From positions 1,736,001-1,800,000 of the forward strand of contig NZ_JAGIOE010000001.1 in NCBI RefSeq assembly GCF_017876575.1: a stretch of DNA of 64,000 nt, in the 5' to 3' direction. This document shows, one piece after another, positions 1 through 7,476 of the stretch (the stretch's first letter is position 1; every line of letters begins with the position of its first letter). Source of the stretch: Paeniglutamicibacter psychrophenolicus. GTDB taxonomy: Bacteria > Actinomycetota > Actinomycetes > Actinomycetales > Micrococcaceae. The translations under genes were made by a program, and so were the position numbers. The notes beneath the pieces were generated by a model. The model was not told the origin of the DNA. It saw only the letters and a list, made by a program, of their open reading frames with translations, and did no database searches.

Positions 1-474
1 GCCGCGCGCACCGAACTGGACGCCGAGGACTTCGATTTCCTGCTCGGCTACTCATCCCGACGGGGCTTTGATTCCTACCTGGAACAGTTGCAGGCGCACG
101 AGGACGGACTGGGCCTGCCTCCGGGATGGGTGCGCTCGGCACTGTGGGGTGCCTTCGTCGACGGGCAGTTGGTGGGCCGCACATCCATCCGGTTCGAGCT
201 CAACGAGAACCTGCGGGCCGTCGGCGGGCACATCGGCTACGCGGTGCGTCCGGCGCACCGGCGGCGCGGCCACGCCACGGAGATCCTGCGCCAGTCCCTG
301 GCGCAACTGGCCCAGCGCAACATCGGCACGGCGCTGGTGACCTGCCGGGAAGACAACCTCGCCTCGGCCCGCACCATCGAGGCCAACGGGGGAGTGCTGG
401 AAAACATCATCGAGGCCTCCGACGGGCCCACCAAGCGGTACTGGGTTCCCACCGCCGCGACGCCCCGGGGCTGA
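1..474 (+). CDS. GNAT family N-acetyltransferase, 5'-truncated
   Basis: The reading frame is open from the first base of the window, so the start codon lies upstream; 157 residues and a TGA stop are visible. The acetyl-CoA pyrophosphate-binding loop of the GNAT fold is seen as RRRGHA within GYAVRPAHRRRGHA (about visible residues 79-92), followed by a typical late beta-strand and helix containing TCREDNLASARTIEANGG. GNAT enzymes move an acetyl group from acetyl-CoA to an amine; the substrate here cannot be told. The sequence ends in a short PTAATPRG tail. Only the missing N-terminus limits the call; family membership is fairly sure, function is open. Confidence 0.8.
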   Translation, partial: AARTELDAEDFDFLLGYSSRRGFDSYLEQLQAHEDGLGLPPGWVRSALWGAFVDGQLVGRTSIRFELNENLRAVGGHIGYAVRPAHRRRGHATEILRQSLAQLAQRNIGTALVTCREDNLASARTIEANGGVLENIIEASDGPTKRYWVPTAATPRG

Positions 475-970
475 ACCCTGGGGCAGGACCCGCATTGGCC
501 GTTCGAAGCAGTGGTGGCCTAGGATGGGAAGGACGCCCCGACCCGGTGCGACCTGCCCGGAAAACGGAGGCCGCCCAGGGAATTTCGGGCCCTGAGGACG
601 GATGGAGGTGACCGCACGCATGGATGACGGACCTAGTCGATCTACCACGCCGCGCGAGCACCACCCGGGTGCCCGGGAACCCCTGACCCTCCAGCACTGA
701 TCCTCCCCTCCTCCGCCGGATGCCACGCACCGGTGCGCCGGGGGGAATGGACCCCACGCACCCCCTGGCGCGCACCGCGCCCAGGGATGCAGATCCCCGA
801 TGAACGGATCACGGCTGGAGGCCACCGCGGGCCGTCCCGAGGATTCCGGCGCTTGCTGCGCGGTTGTGTCTTTTGCGCAACACCCAGCCCACACCACCCA
901 TTCCTGGCACACGTCGCCGGCACGCGCCGGCGCGATGCATGCGTGTGTTTTCACCGGAGGGAACCGGATC
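475..970 (+). promoter_or_regulatory. Long GC-rich leader/intergenic stretch upstream of mgtE, no gene seen
   Basis: This 496-base gap holds no convincing gene; the open frames through it lack ribosome binding sites and have poor codon use. It contains several self-complementary blocks: a 12-bp palindrome CGCACCGGTGCG near 727-738, and a perfect hairpin at 915-932 close to the mgtE ribosome binding site. Long leaders before Mg2+ transporter genes are often Mg2+-sensing (M-box) elements, but I could not match the conserved M-box core by eye. It is best treated as an unexplained, probably regulatory leader. Confidence 0.35.
915..932 (+). promoter_or_regulatory. Hairpin in mgtE leader
   Basis: CGCCGGC-ACGC-GCCGGCG forms a perfect 7-bp GC stem with a 4-base loop, 24 bases before the GGAGGG ribosome binding site (956-961) of mgtE. 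There is no U-tract, so it is not a standard terminator. It could take part in attenuation or in control of ribosome access. Confidence 0.4.
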
Positions 971-2329
971 ATGATCAAGACGCCCACCAGCTCGTTTGAT
1001 TTCAGCGCGGAACAACTGGCCAAGGCCCTGGCCGCCAACGACATTGCCGCGACATCAAAGGTGTTCCACCCCCTGGGGACCGCCGAGGCGCTGGAACAGC
1101 TTGAACGCCTGAACACCTTTGACCGGGCGCTTGCCTACCGAACCCTGCCCAAGGACCGGGCCATGGAGGTCTTCGAGCGACTTGACGCCTCGTTGCAGGC
1201 CGACCTGGTCGCTGGCCTGCAGGAAGCCGACGTTGCCGAGGTCTTTGCGGCGATGAGCCCCGATGACCGGGTGGCGCTGCTCGACGAGCTGCCGGCATCG
1301 GTGGCGAACCGGTTGATCCTGGGACTGACCGAGAAGGAACGCGCGCTGACCAGCACCGTGCTGGGCTACCCGCAGGGCGCGGTCGGGCGCTACATGAGCC
1401 CGGAGTTCGTGATCACCCACCCCGGGCTGAGCGCGGGCCAGACCCTGGAGCGGGTGCGCAAGCAGCTCGACGACGCCGAGTCCGTCTACACCATCCTGGT
1501 CACGGACACGGGCCGGCACCTGGTGGGCGTGGTGTCTTTGCGCGACGTGCTGCGCGCCGAACCGGCCGAACGCGTGCAGGACATCATGAAGAAGCCGATC
1601 AGCGTGGGGGCGACGCTCGACGCGGAGGAAGCCGCCCGCTATTGCGCCGACGCCAAGGTCCTGGTGCTGCCGATCGTTGACGCCGAGGAACGCCTCGTGG
1701 GCATCCTGACGGTCGATGACGCGCTGCGGATCCTGGAGGACGCCGAGTCCGAGGACGCGGCCCGGTCCGGCGGCACCGAGCCGCTGCGCCGGCCCTACCT
1801 GGCAACCCCGGTGCGCGCCATCGTGCGGGCCCGGGTGGTGTGGCTGCTGGTGCTGGCGCTCGGTGCGACGCTGACTGTCCAGGTCATCGGCGCGTTCGAG
1901 GCGACCCTCGAGGCACAGGTGGTGCTCTCGCTGTTCATCCCGCTGCTGATCGGCACCGGCGGGAACACCGGCAACCAGGCGGCCACCACCATCACCCGCG
2001 CCCTGGCGCTGGGGGACGTGCGCCCGCGCGACGTGTTCAAGGTGTTTGTGCGCGAGGTGCGGGTCGGGGCCATGCTGGGGTTGCTGCTCGGCTCCCTGGG
2101 CTTCGCGATCGCCTCGCTGGCCTTCACCGTGCCCATCGGGCTGGTCATCGGGCTCACGCTGCTGGGGGTGTGCACCATGGCCGCGAGCATCGGCGGGCTG
2201 ATGCCGTTGCTGGGGAAGGCCGTGCGCGCGGATCCGGCGGTGTTCTCCAACCCGTTCATCTCCACCTTCGTGGATGCGGCCGGGCTGATCATCTACTTCC
2301 TCATCGCCACCAGCGTGCTGGGGCTCTAG
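971..2329 (+). CDS. mgtE: Magnesium transporter MgtE
   Basis: MgtE is a homodimeric inner-membrane Mg2+ channel gated by cytoplasmic Mg2+. This 452-residue protein has the full family layout: an N-terminal helical superfamily domain (about 1-125, with the FDRALAYRTLPKD and MSPDDRVALLDELP repeats), a pair of CBS domains (about 130-255) and five membrane helices (about 280-452). The signature IGTGGNTGNQAATT opens the pore region, and Asp at about 435 in DAAGLIIYF matches the family's ion-selectivity aspartate. The ATG at 971 was chosen because GGAGGG sits 9 bases upstream; the frame is open further upstream but that part does not look coding. It is transcribed alone after a long leader. Confidence 0.95.
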   Translation: MIKTPTSSFDFSAEQLAKALAANDIAATSKVFHPLGTAEALEQLERLNTFDRALAYRTLPKDRAMEVFERLDASLQADLVAGLQEADVAEVFAAMSPDDRVALLDELPASVANRLILGLTEKERALTSTVLGYPQGAVGRYMSPEFVITHPGLSAGQTLERVRKQLDDAESVYTILVTDTGRHLVGVVSLRDVLRAEPAERVQDIMKKPISVGATLDAEEAARYCADAKVLVLPIVDAEERLVGILTVDDALRILEDAESEDAARSGGTEPLRRPYLATPVRAIVRARVVWLLVLALGATLTVQVIGAFEATLEAQVVLSLFIPLLIGTGGNTGNQAATTITRALALGDVRPRDVFKVFVREVRVGAMLGLLLGSLGFAIASLAFTVPIGLVIGLTLLGVCTMAASIGGLMPLLGKAVRADPAVFSNPFISTFVDAAGLIIYFLIATSVLGL

Positions 2330-2491
2330 GAAAAGCACGGCAAACAGGCCCCGACGTGCCGGTTCATTCGGGCTCACGGGCCGGGGCCGCGGGGCACGGA
2401 TGAGATCATCGTACCGGCTGGACGCCCTTCTGGGCAGACCCTTTCGGCGGGACCTCCAGCGGTGCTACGGTGAGCAGACGGTTCGAATCGG

Positions 2492-2511
2492 CACGCGGGC
2501 TTCCCCGCGTG
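2492..2511 (+). promoter_or_regulatory. Tight hairpin just before the RBS of the Vms1-like gene
   Basis: CACGCGGG-CTTC-CCCGCGTG gives an 8-bp perfect stem with a 4-base loop and ends two bases before the GAAGGAG ribosome binding site. Such placement can protect the 5' end of the mRNA or influence translation. It is seen directly; its role is inferred. Confidence 0.45.
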
Positions 2512-2526
2512 GGAAGGAGCTCCCCC

Positions 2527-3672
2527 ATGGCATCACGCGCAGGTTCCACAGGAATCGACGCCTCGCTCTACCGTCGAGAGGGCCAATGGTGTACCGCCCT
2601 CGTAGACGTTTCGCTTGGAACGACCGCGGCCCAGGAAGCGGTTGACGCACTGCCCGGGGTCGTGGGCAAGCTGCTCGCTTCGCAGCAGGCCTCGGAGGCC
2701 GACATCGCCGCCCTGGCCGAAGCGCTGGTGCCGGCGCAGGGCCATGCATCCCCGGTGGCCCGCTTCGTTGCGGTGAACAACGGGGAGGTCGTACTCGACG
2801 AGCTCATTGACGGGCTGAAGGTCGAGGCAGCGGACGTCGACTGCGGCCCGTTCCCCAACCTGGTCGCCCTGGCCCGGGCCCGCGGTGGGCAATTCCCCTA
2901 CCTGGTGGCCGAGGCCAGCAAGGACGGCGGCGAGGTGCGGCTCTACCATTCCTCGGTCCAGGGCGTCGGCGAGAGCCGCGGCGTCACCGGGGACCCCGAG
3001 GAGGCACACCATGCCCGGAAGGTTCCGGGACGCTACGACGAACCCAAGAACCGCTCCAACACCGAGGAGATCTGGCGGCGCAACGCCGACGAGCTGGCCA
3101 AGCAGATCGACGAGCTGGCCCGCGAGAACTACGTGAGGCTGATCGTGCTGGCCGGGGACATCAAGGCCCGCGAGCTGGTGGCAAGCAAGCTCGGTTCGGC
3201 GCACAAGCCGATCACCAGCATCCTCGAGCAGCACACGCGCACCGGAGGCGCGGACCAGGCGGCCTTCGCCGCCGCGGTGCAGGGACAGGTCGACGAGGTC
3301 CTGGGCCGGGATGTGGAGGAATTGTCCAAGCGCGTGGCCAACCGCACCGGAAACGACCGGCCGGACTTGGCCCTGGGCTTCGACGAGGTCGTGGCCGCGT
3401 TGCAGCAGGCACAGGCCGACACGGTGCTGGTGGGCCAGTACCAGGACGATGAGACGCTCATGGCCCTGGATGCCGACCCGTGGCTGTGCGGCGAGGACTC
3501 CGAGGAACATTCCGAATCGGTCATCGGGTCCTGGCCGGCCCCCGAGGTGCTGCTGCGTGCCACGGCGTTGACCGATGCCACCATCCGCTATGTGCCCGAG
3601 GGCGTGCTGCCCGAGGGCGTGGGCATCGCCGCGCTGCTGCGCTGGCCCAACGCCGCCGAACCGGCGACCTGA
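2527..3672 (+). CDS. Vms1/baeRF (Rv2629-like) family protein
   Basis: This 381-residue soluble protein resembles mycobacterial Rv2629 and the bacterial/archaeal eRF1-like (baeRF) group, which is related to the Vms1/ANKZF1 peptidyl-tRNA hydrolases acting on stalled ribosomes. The most telling stretch is RLIVLAGDIKARELV (about residues 202-216) followed by a short basic linker and TRTGG; no GGQ motif is present, as is usual for this bacterial group. The ATG at 2527 was picked because AAGGAG lies 7 bases upstream; a GTG at 2470 is in frame but has no such site. It is monocistronic and ends in a very strong terminator. Family assignment is fairly good; the biochemical activity is only inferred from relatives. 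Confidence 0.75.
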   Translation: MASRAGSTGIDASLYRREGQWCTALVDVSLGTTAAQEAVDALPGVVGKLLASQQASEADIAALAEALVPAQGHASPVARFVAVNNGEVVLDELIDGLKVEAADVDCGPFPNLVALARARGGQFPYLVAEASKDGGEVRLYHSSVQGVGESRGVTGDPEEAHHARKVPGRYDEPKNRSNTEEIWRRNADELAKQIDELARENYVRLIVLAGDIKARELVASKLGSAHKPITSILEQHTRTGGADQAAFAAAVQGQVDEVLGRDVEELSKRVANRTGNDRPDLALGFDEVVAALQQAQADTVLVGQYQDDETLMALDADPWLCGEDSEEHSESVIGSWPAPEVLLRATALTDATIRYVPEGVLPEGVGIAALLRWPNAAEPAT

Positions 3673-3691
3673 GCGCAGTAGGAAAACGGCA

Positions 3692-3738
3692 AGGTCCGTG
3701 GGGTGCGAACCACCGGTTCGCACCCCACGGACCTTTTT
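3692..3738 (+). terminator. Strong intrinsic terminator between convergent genes
   Basis: A 19-bp perfect stem (3692-3710 with 3716-3734) around the loop CACCG is followed by a run of T. It lies between the Vms1-like gene and the oppositely oriented metal-binding lipoprotein gene and can serve both directions. Confidence 0.95.
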
Positions 3739-3759
3739 CCTGCCCGGCGGGAGGCAATG

Positions 3760-4737
3760 CTACTTCGCCAGTGCCTCCAGGGCCCGGATGTTGGCGTCCA
3801 TCCAGGAGACGTAGTCGGTGTTCGGCGGCAGGGTCTCGGTGAAGTCGATGACCTCGACGTTGGCCGCGTCGGCCAGGGCCCGGATGCGTTCGGTCTGCGG
3901 GCTTTCGGTCTGGGTGTTGTAGGCCAGCACGTCGATGGCGCCGTTGTCGAACAACGTGCCCATCTCGTTGAACGCCTGCGGGGAGACCTCGCCGCCGCCC
4001 TCGATGGATTCGCTCAGGCCCTCGGGGGTGGCGTCCTCCATTCCCAGGTCCTCGAGCAGGTGGAAGGGCACCGGTTCGGTCATGGCGAAGTGCTTGGCTT
4101 CCAGCGACCCGCGCAGGATTGCGACCTTGGTTTCCAGGCCCTGGAGCTCGGTGGCCAGTTCCGTCGCGTTCGCGGTGAAGGTGGAGGCCTTCGCCGGCTC
4201 GAGGGTGGCCAGGCGTGCGGCGATCTCGGCGGTGAGCAGGCGCATGGATTCGAGGTCGTACCAGATGTGCTCGTTGAAGGCCGCGTGGTCGTGGCCGGCA
4301 TGGTCCTCGGTGGTTTCGCCCGCGTGGTCGTCGTGTTCGTCGGCGGCTTCGTCTTCCTCGGCCACCGGGGAGGTGTCCACGGCGGTGATCACCGTGGCCG
4401 CGGGAAGGCCAAGGTCCTTGGCCAGCACATCCATGAAGGCGTCGTATCCGCCGCCGTTGGCGATGACCAGCCGGGCCTTGGACATCGCGAGCTTGTCACG
4501 CGAGGTGGCCTCGTAGGAGTGGGGGTCCTGGGACAGGGAGTCGATGAGGGCGGTGGCCTGGACCGCGTCGCCGCCGATCTTTTCGACGAGGTTGGCGTAC
4601 ACGGTGGTGCTGGTGACCACCTGGAGCTTCTCGCTGCCGGGGGCGGGCTCGTCGCCGGCGGCGTTGCCGCCGCAGGCGGCAAGTGCGAGGGTTCCGGCGA
4701 GGGCCAGGGGAAGCAGGGTGCGGGTGCGGCGATTCAT
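3760..4737 (-). CDS. Zinc/manganese ABC transporter substrate-binding lipoprotein (ZnuA-like)
   Basis: This 325-residue exported lipoprotein belongs to the cluster A-I metal-binding proteins (ZnuA/TroA), which hand Zn2+ or Mn2+ to an ABC permease. It has a signal peptide with lipobox ALAAC (Cys22), a metal-ligand His in DPHSYE (His73), a His/Asp/Glu-rich loop (about 127-156, DEHDDHAG and DHAGHDH) typical of zinc-specific members, and a second ligand in NEHIWYD (His157). No permease or ATPase gene adjoins it, so it must work with a transporter encoded elsewhere. A Zur-like palindrome lies about 65-80 bases upstream. The next upstream gene encodes a YibE/F protein in the same direction. Family is clear; zinc versus manganese is an inference from the His-rich loop. 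Confidence 0.88.
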   Translation of the reverse strand: MNRRTRTLLPLALAGTLALAACGGNAAGDEPAPGSEKLQVVTSTTVYANLVEKIGGDAVQATALIDSLSQDPHSYEATSRDKLAMSKARLVIANGGGYDAFMDVLAKDLGLPAATVITAVDTSPVAEEDEAADEHDDHAGETTEDHAGHDHAAFNEHIWYDLESMRLLTAEIAARLATLEPAKASTFTANATELATELQGLETKVAILRGSLEAKHFAMTEPVPFHLLEDLGMEDATPEGLSESIEGGGEVSPQAFNEMGTLFDNGAIDVLAYNTQTESPQTERIRALADAANVEVIDFTETLPPNTDYVSWMDANIRALEALAK

Positions 4738-4801
4738 GGGGCGGGAAGTTCCTTGTGTCAGGTGAAGGGATGATGCGTTCGGATTCCCACCCTAACTTAA
4801 A

Positions 4802-4816
4802 CAAGAATCATTCGCA
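4802..4816 (-). promoter_or_regulatory. Candidate Zur box upstream of the ZnuA-like gene
   Basis: Read on the minus strand the site is TGCGAATGATTCTTG, matching the actinobacterial Zur-type 15-mer TGAAAATGATTTTCA at about 10 of 15 positions, including the AATGATT core. It overlaps the extreme 3' end of the YibE/F gene's region (stop at 4817) and lies upstream of the metal-binding lipoprotein. The consensus is from general knowledge; the match is partial. Confidence 0.35.
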
Positions 4817-6148
4817 TTAGTCGTCGGGGTGTCGGCCCGCATCCACCGGGACTCCTGCCGGCCGGGGCGCATCCGGAACCGGTGTCGACGGCTGCTGCAC
4901 CAGGGCCCGCCGTCCGGCTTGCCGGGAGATGGTTTCGGCGGGCGCGGCGCCCGAGCCGACCGCCTTGACAACGGCCACCGCTATCGCGGTGGTCACCGGG
5001 ATGGCCAGGACCAGGCCGATCGAGCCCACCAGGATGCGGATGACCTCCTCTGCCATCTGGCCCGTGGTGAGGGTGTCGACCAGGGGCCTGTCGTACAGGC
5101 TGACCAGCACCAGGATCGGCAGGGCGGCGCCGGCGTAGGCGAAGGCGATGGTGTACACGGTCGAGGCGATGTGGTCCCGGCCGATGCGCATCCCCGAGGC
5201 GAAAAGCTGCCGGGCGGTGGAATGAGGGGCGATCTCCGCCAACTCCCACACCGCGGAGGACTGGGTGATGGTCACGTCATTGAGCACTCCCATGCCGGCA
5301 ATGAGCAGGCCGCACAACAGCAACCCGGACAGGCTCAGCTGCGGCACCACGGTGCTCAGTGTTAGCGCCGCGTCGTCGGTGGCCCCGGTCAGCGCCGCCG
5401 CATCGGTGGCCCAGACGGCAATCGCCGCGGTGACTCCCAGCCCGAAAAGTGTCCCGAGCAGGGCCGTGGAGGTCCTGGCCGAGAAACCGTGGGCAAAATA
5501 CAGGGCGGCAAACATGACGACGGTGGAGGTGGTCAGTCCAACCAGCATCGGGGACTCGCCTTCCAGCAGCGCCGGGATCATGAAGCCGACGATGAAGGCC
5601 AGCCCGCCAACGAGCCCGGCCAGGGCACGCAGCCCGCGCCACCGCGCGACCAGGCAGACGACCACCGCGTAGATGATTCCCAGCAGGGCCAGCGGGGTCG
5701 AGCGCACGAAGTCAACAAAGACGTAGGGTGCCGAGGAATCGGTGGTGTGCGACAGATCGAGGTACTTGATCTTGTCCCCTGCCACCAGGGGCCGGGACTG
5801 GGTCGTCTCCGGGGGCACCTCCAGGGCGAAGGATGCGCCACCGGCTTCGGGCGAAACGTAGGAAATATCGCACAGCAGTTCCTTGCCGCCGACCTCGTCC
5901 AGGCCCTGGGTGGAGGGGCAGGTCTCGCTCACGGTCCGGGTGACGGTGCCGGTGGAGAGCTCCACGCCGTTCGCGGTGTCAAAGACATCACCCAGGGGTG
6001 CCTGGGTGATGCCGCCGCTGGGCCAGAGCACCAGGGTTGCCACGAAGGCGAGCACCCCGACCGGGGCCAACAGGAACCACAGGATGAGGTTGGCGCGGCG
6101 GCGCCTGGCCGGGTCGACGAGCACGTCGCCGTGGTGGTGTCCACCCAT
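4817..6148 (-). CDS. YibE/F family integral membrane protein
   Basis: A 443-residue membrane protein whose C-terminal two thirds match the YibE/F family, a group of polytopic proteins of unknown function in actinobacteria and firmicutes. It begins with a short His-rich head (MGGHHHGD), has one membrane helix at about 20-44, then an extracytoplasmic domain (about 45-150, with two Cys in CPSTQ and LLCDISY that may form a disulfide), then about seven helices (150-405). The cytoplasmic tail is rich in Arg and Pro. GGAG lies upstream of the ATG. Its 3' end abuts the promoter region of the ZnuA-like gene. The neighbourhood hints at metal homeostasis, but that is only association. Confidence 0.8.
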   Translation of the reverse strand: MGGHHHGDVLVDPARRRRANLILWFLLAPVGVLAFVATLVLWPSGGITQAPLGDVFDTANGVELSTGTVTRTVSETCPSTQGLDEVGGKELLCDISYVSPEAGGASFALEVPPETTQSRPLVAGDKIKYLDLSHTTDSSAPYVFVDFVRSTPLALLGIIYAVVVCLVARWRGLRALAGLVGGLAFIVGFMIPALLEGESPMLVGLTTSTVVMFAALYFAHGFSARTSTALLGTLFGLGVTAAIAVWATDAAALTGATDDAALTLSTVVPQLSLSGLLLCGLLIAGMGVLNDVTITQSSAVWELAEIAPHSTARQLFASGMRIGRDHIASTVYTIAFAYAGAALPILVLVSLYDRPLVDTLTTGQMAEEVIRILVGSIGLVLAIPVTTAIAVAVVKAVGSGAAPAETISRQAGRRALVQQPSTPVPDAPRPAGVPVDAGRHPDD

Positions 6149-6324
6149 GAAAGTTCAGCTCCAGATCGGTTGGAAGGCCTTGTGACCCCAAGTATTGCCC
6201 AAGGAAACAGTGTAGCGATTCGACAAGAACAACTGGGGTGTGTGCCCGCCGGCGGTGGCCGGGGACGGTGTCGGAACGGGACATCGGATGGCGGCCGGGT
6301 CGCGGATGTACTGGTGCCTCTGGC

Positions 6325-6330
6325 TAGAAT
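6325..6330 (+). promoter_or_regulatory. -10 box of a probable leaderless promoter
   Basis: TAGAAT lies 7 bases before the methyltransferase ATG at 6338, so transcription should start at or next to the A of the start codon. No Shine-Dalgarno sequence is present. Confidence 0.6.
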
Positions 6331-6337
6331 TGATCCC

Positions 6338-6949
6338 ATGTCCAGAGCCCACGTGCGCGATGCCTACTCCCGGCGTGCCGATGAATACATCCAGGCCGTG
6401 GGCTCCATGGAACACGTGCATCGAGATGACCTAGACCTGGTGCTCGAGATGGCGAAGCTTGCCGACGGGTTGATCCTCGATGCCGGCTGCGGGCCAGGCC
6501 AGTGGACCAATTTCCTGCAGGAACACGGTGCCGAGGTCCTGGGGGTGGATCTTGTCCCGGCCTTCGTCGAGTGTGCGCGGGAACGCTTCCCCCGGGTGCC
6601 CTTCACGGAGGGAAACCTCGAAGACCTCCAGATGCCGGACGGATCGGTGGCCGGGATCCTGTCCTGGTACTCGATCATCCACACCGATCCCGCGGACGTG
6701 GGCAGGATCCTGCGCGAATTCGCCCGCTGCCTCAAGCCCGGCGGATACCTCGTGACCGGGTTCTTCGAGGGTGCGCGCCTCGAGGACTTCGACCACCAGG
6801 TCGTGACGGCCTACCGGTGGCCGGTGCGGGAACTGTCCGGCGAGCTCGAGGACGCCGGATTCACCGTGCATGGGGTCCACACGCGGACCGACCCGGGCCG
6901 GCGGCCCCACGGCGCGATTCTCGCCCGAAGGAACGTCGGAGACAACTAG
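6338..6949 (+). CDS. Class I SAM-dependent methyltransferase
   Basis: A 203-residue cytosolic methyltransferase. Motif I, LILDAGCGPGQW (about residues 45-56), binds S-adenosylmethionine; GVDLVP is the acidic end of strand 2 and LEDLQMPDGSVAGILSWYSI corresponds to motif II/post-II. The rest follows the Methyltransf_11/25 pattern (LREFARCLKPGGYLV). The substrate is unknown. The ATG at 6338 is chosen because it follows a TAGAAT box at leaderless distance; the frame extends upstream across the antisense YibE/F gene, which is a shadow. It stands alone between two minus-strand units. Confidence 0.85.
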   Translation: MSRAHVRDAYSRRADEYIQAVGSMEHVHRDDLDLVLEMAKLADGLILDAGCGPGQWTNFLQEHGAEVLGVDLVPAFVECARERFPRVPFTEGNLEDLQMPDGSVAGILSWYSIIHTDPADVGRILREFARCLKPGGYLVTGFFEGARLEDFDHQVVTAYRWPVRELSGELEDAGFTVHGVHTRTDPGRRPHGAILARRNVGDN

Positions 6950-6986
6950 CCCGGGTCAGTGATAAGGGGCATGGCTTTTCGCCACT

Positions 6987-7403
6987 TCACCGGGTCTCGT
7001 GCAGCGGTGCCCGGAATCCGTCCCGGTGCTCCTCGGTGTCCACGGGAACCACGACGACCTGGACCTCGTCTTCATGCATGATCGTCCCCGGGCTTGTTGA
7101 ACGCAGCTCGATCCAGCCGATGCCGTACTTGTCCAGTAGCCGAAGGTACCCCTGGGTCATCTCCAGCAGGTGCGTTGCCGAAACCTTGAACCATGAACGG
7201 GCGCCGGGCAGCGCATAGCAGTCCGGTGTGGCAAGGGTCGGGTCCGGGTACAGTGCGTTGGCCGCGGCATTGGCGGTGCGGTGCCAGGCCAGGTCAGCAC
7301 GATCCAGGGCCCCGGCGGCGGCCAGCCCGTTCGCCAGCGCAAACACGCCCGGAAACCGGCCGTGCCGGTTCGGGGCGGTGCCCTGGTAGAGGATGAATTC
7401 CAT
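6987..7403 (-). CDS. Conserved-looking hypothetical protein, 138 aa
   Basis: I do not recognise this protein. It is a soluble 138-residue chain starting MEFILYQG, with several Trp/Tyr/His residues (DLAWHRTAN, ARSWFKVSA, YGIGWIELRS) and the mostly hydrophobic strand QVVVVPVDT near the C-terminus; there is no signal peptide or membrane segment. Codon use is typical of the genome and a TAGTGT box stands 6 bases before the ATG, which argues for a real leaderless gene. It lies just downstream of the terminator of the aldehyde dehydrogenase operon in the same direction and seems independent of it. Confidence 0.65.
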   Translation of the reverse strand: MEFILYQGTAPNRHGRFPGVFALANGLAAAGALDRADLAWHRTANAAANALYPDPTLATPDCYALPGARSWFKVSATHLLEMTQGYLRLLDKYGIGWIELRSTSPGTIMHEDEVQVVVVPVDTEEHRDGFRAPLHETR

Positions 7404-7409
7404 GCCTCG

Positions 7410-7415
7410 ACACTA
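7410..7415 (-). promoter_or_regulatory. -10 box of a probable leaderless promoter
   Basis: On the minus strand TAGTGT precedes the ATG of the 138-residue hypothetical gene by 6 bases. It sits between the operon terminator hairpin and the start codon, as expected for a separate unit. Confidence 0.5.
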
Positions 7416-7420
7416 CTGCA

Positions 7421-7462
7421 GCGGGCGGTTGCCGGACCCCTGTGGATCCCGCAACCGCCCGC
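7421..7462 (-). terminator. Hairpin terminator of the aldehyde dehydrogenase operon
   Basis: GCGGGCGGTTGC (7421-7432) pairs perfectly with GCAACCGCCCGC (7451-7462) around an 18-base loop, 15 bases after the dehydrogenase stop codon on the minus strand. A U-tract is lacking, as is common in high-GC actinobacteria. Confidence 0.7.
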
Positions 7463-7476
7463 CGGCGTGCCGGGAC

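Noticed and set aside
475-970. M-box (ykoK) Mg2+ riboswitch
   Set aside because: The conserved core segments could not be located by eye; reported only as an unexplained leader.
1055-2377. Long minus-strand open frame of 440 codons opposite mgtE
   Set aside because: Composition (Gln/His/Gly/Arg-rich) is that of a GC-bias shadow, and the plus strand encodes a complete MgtE.
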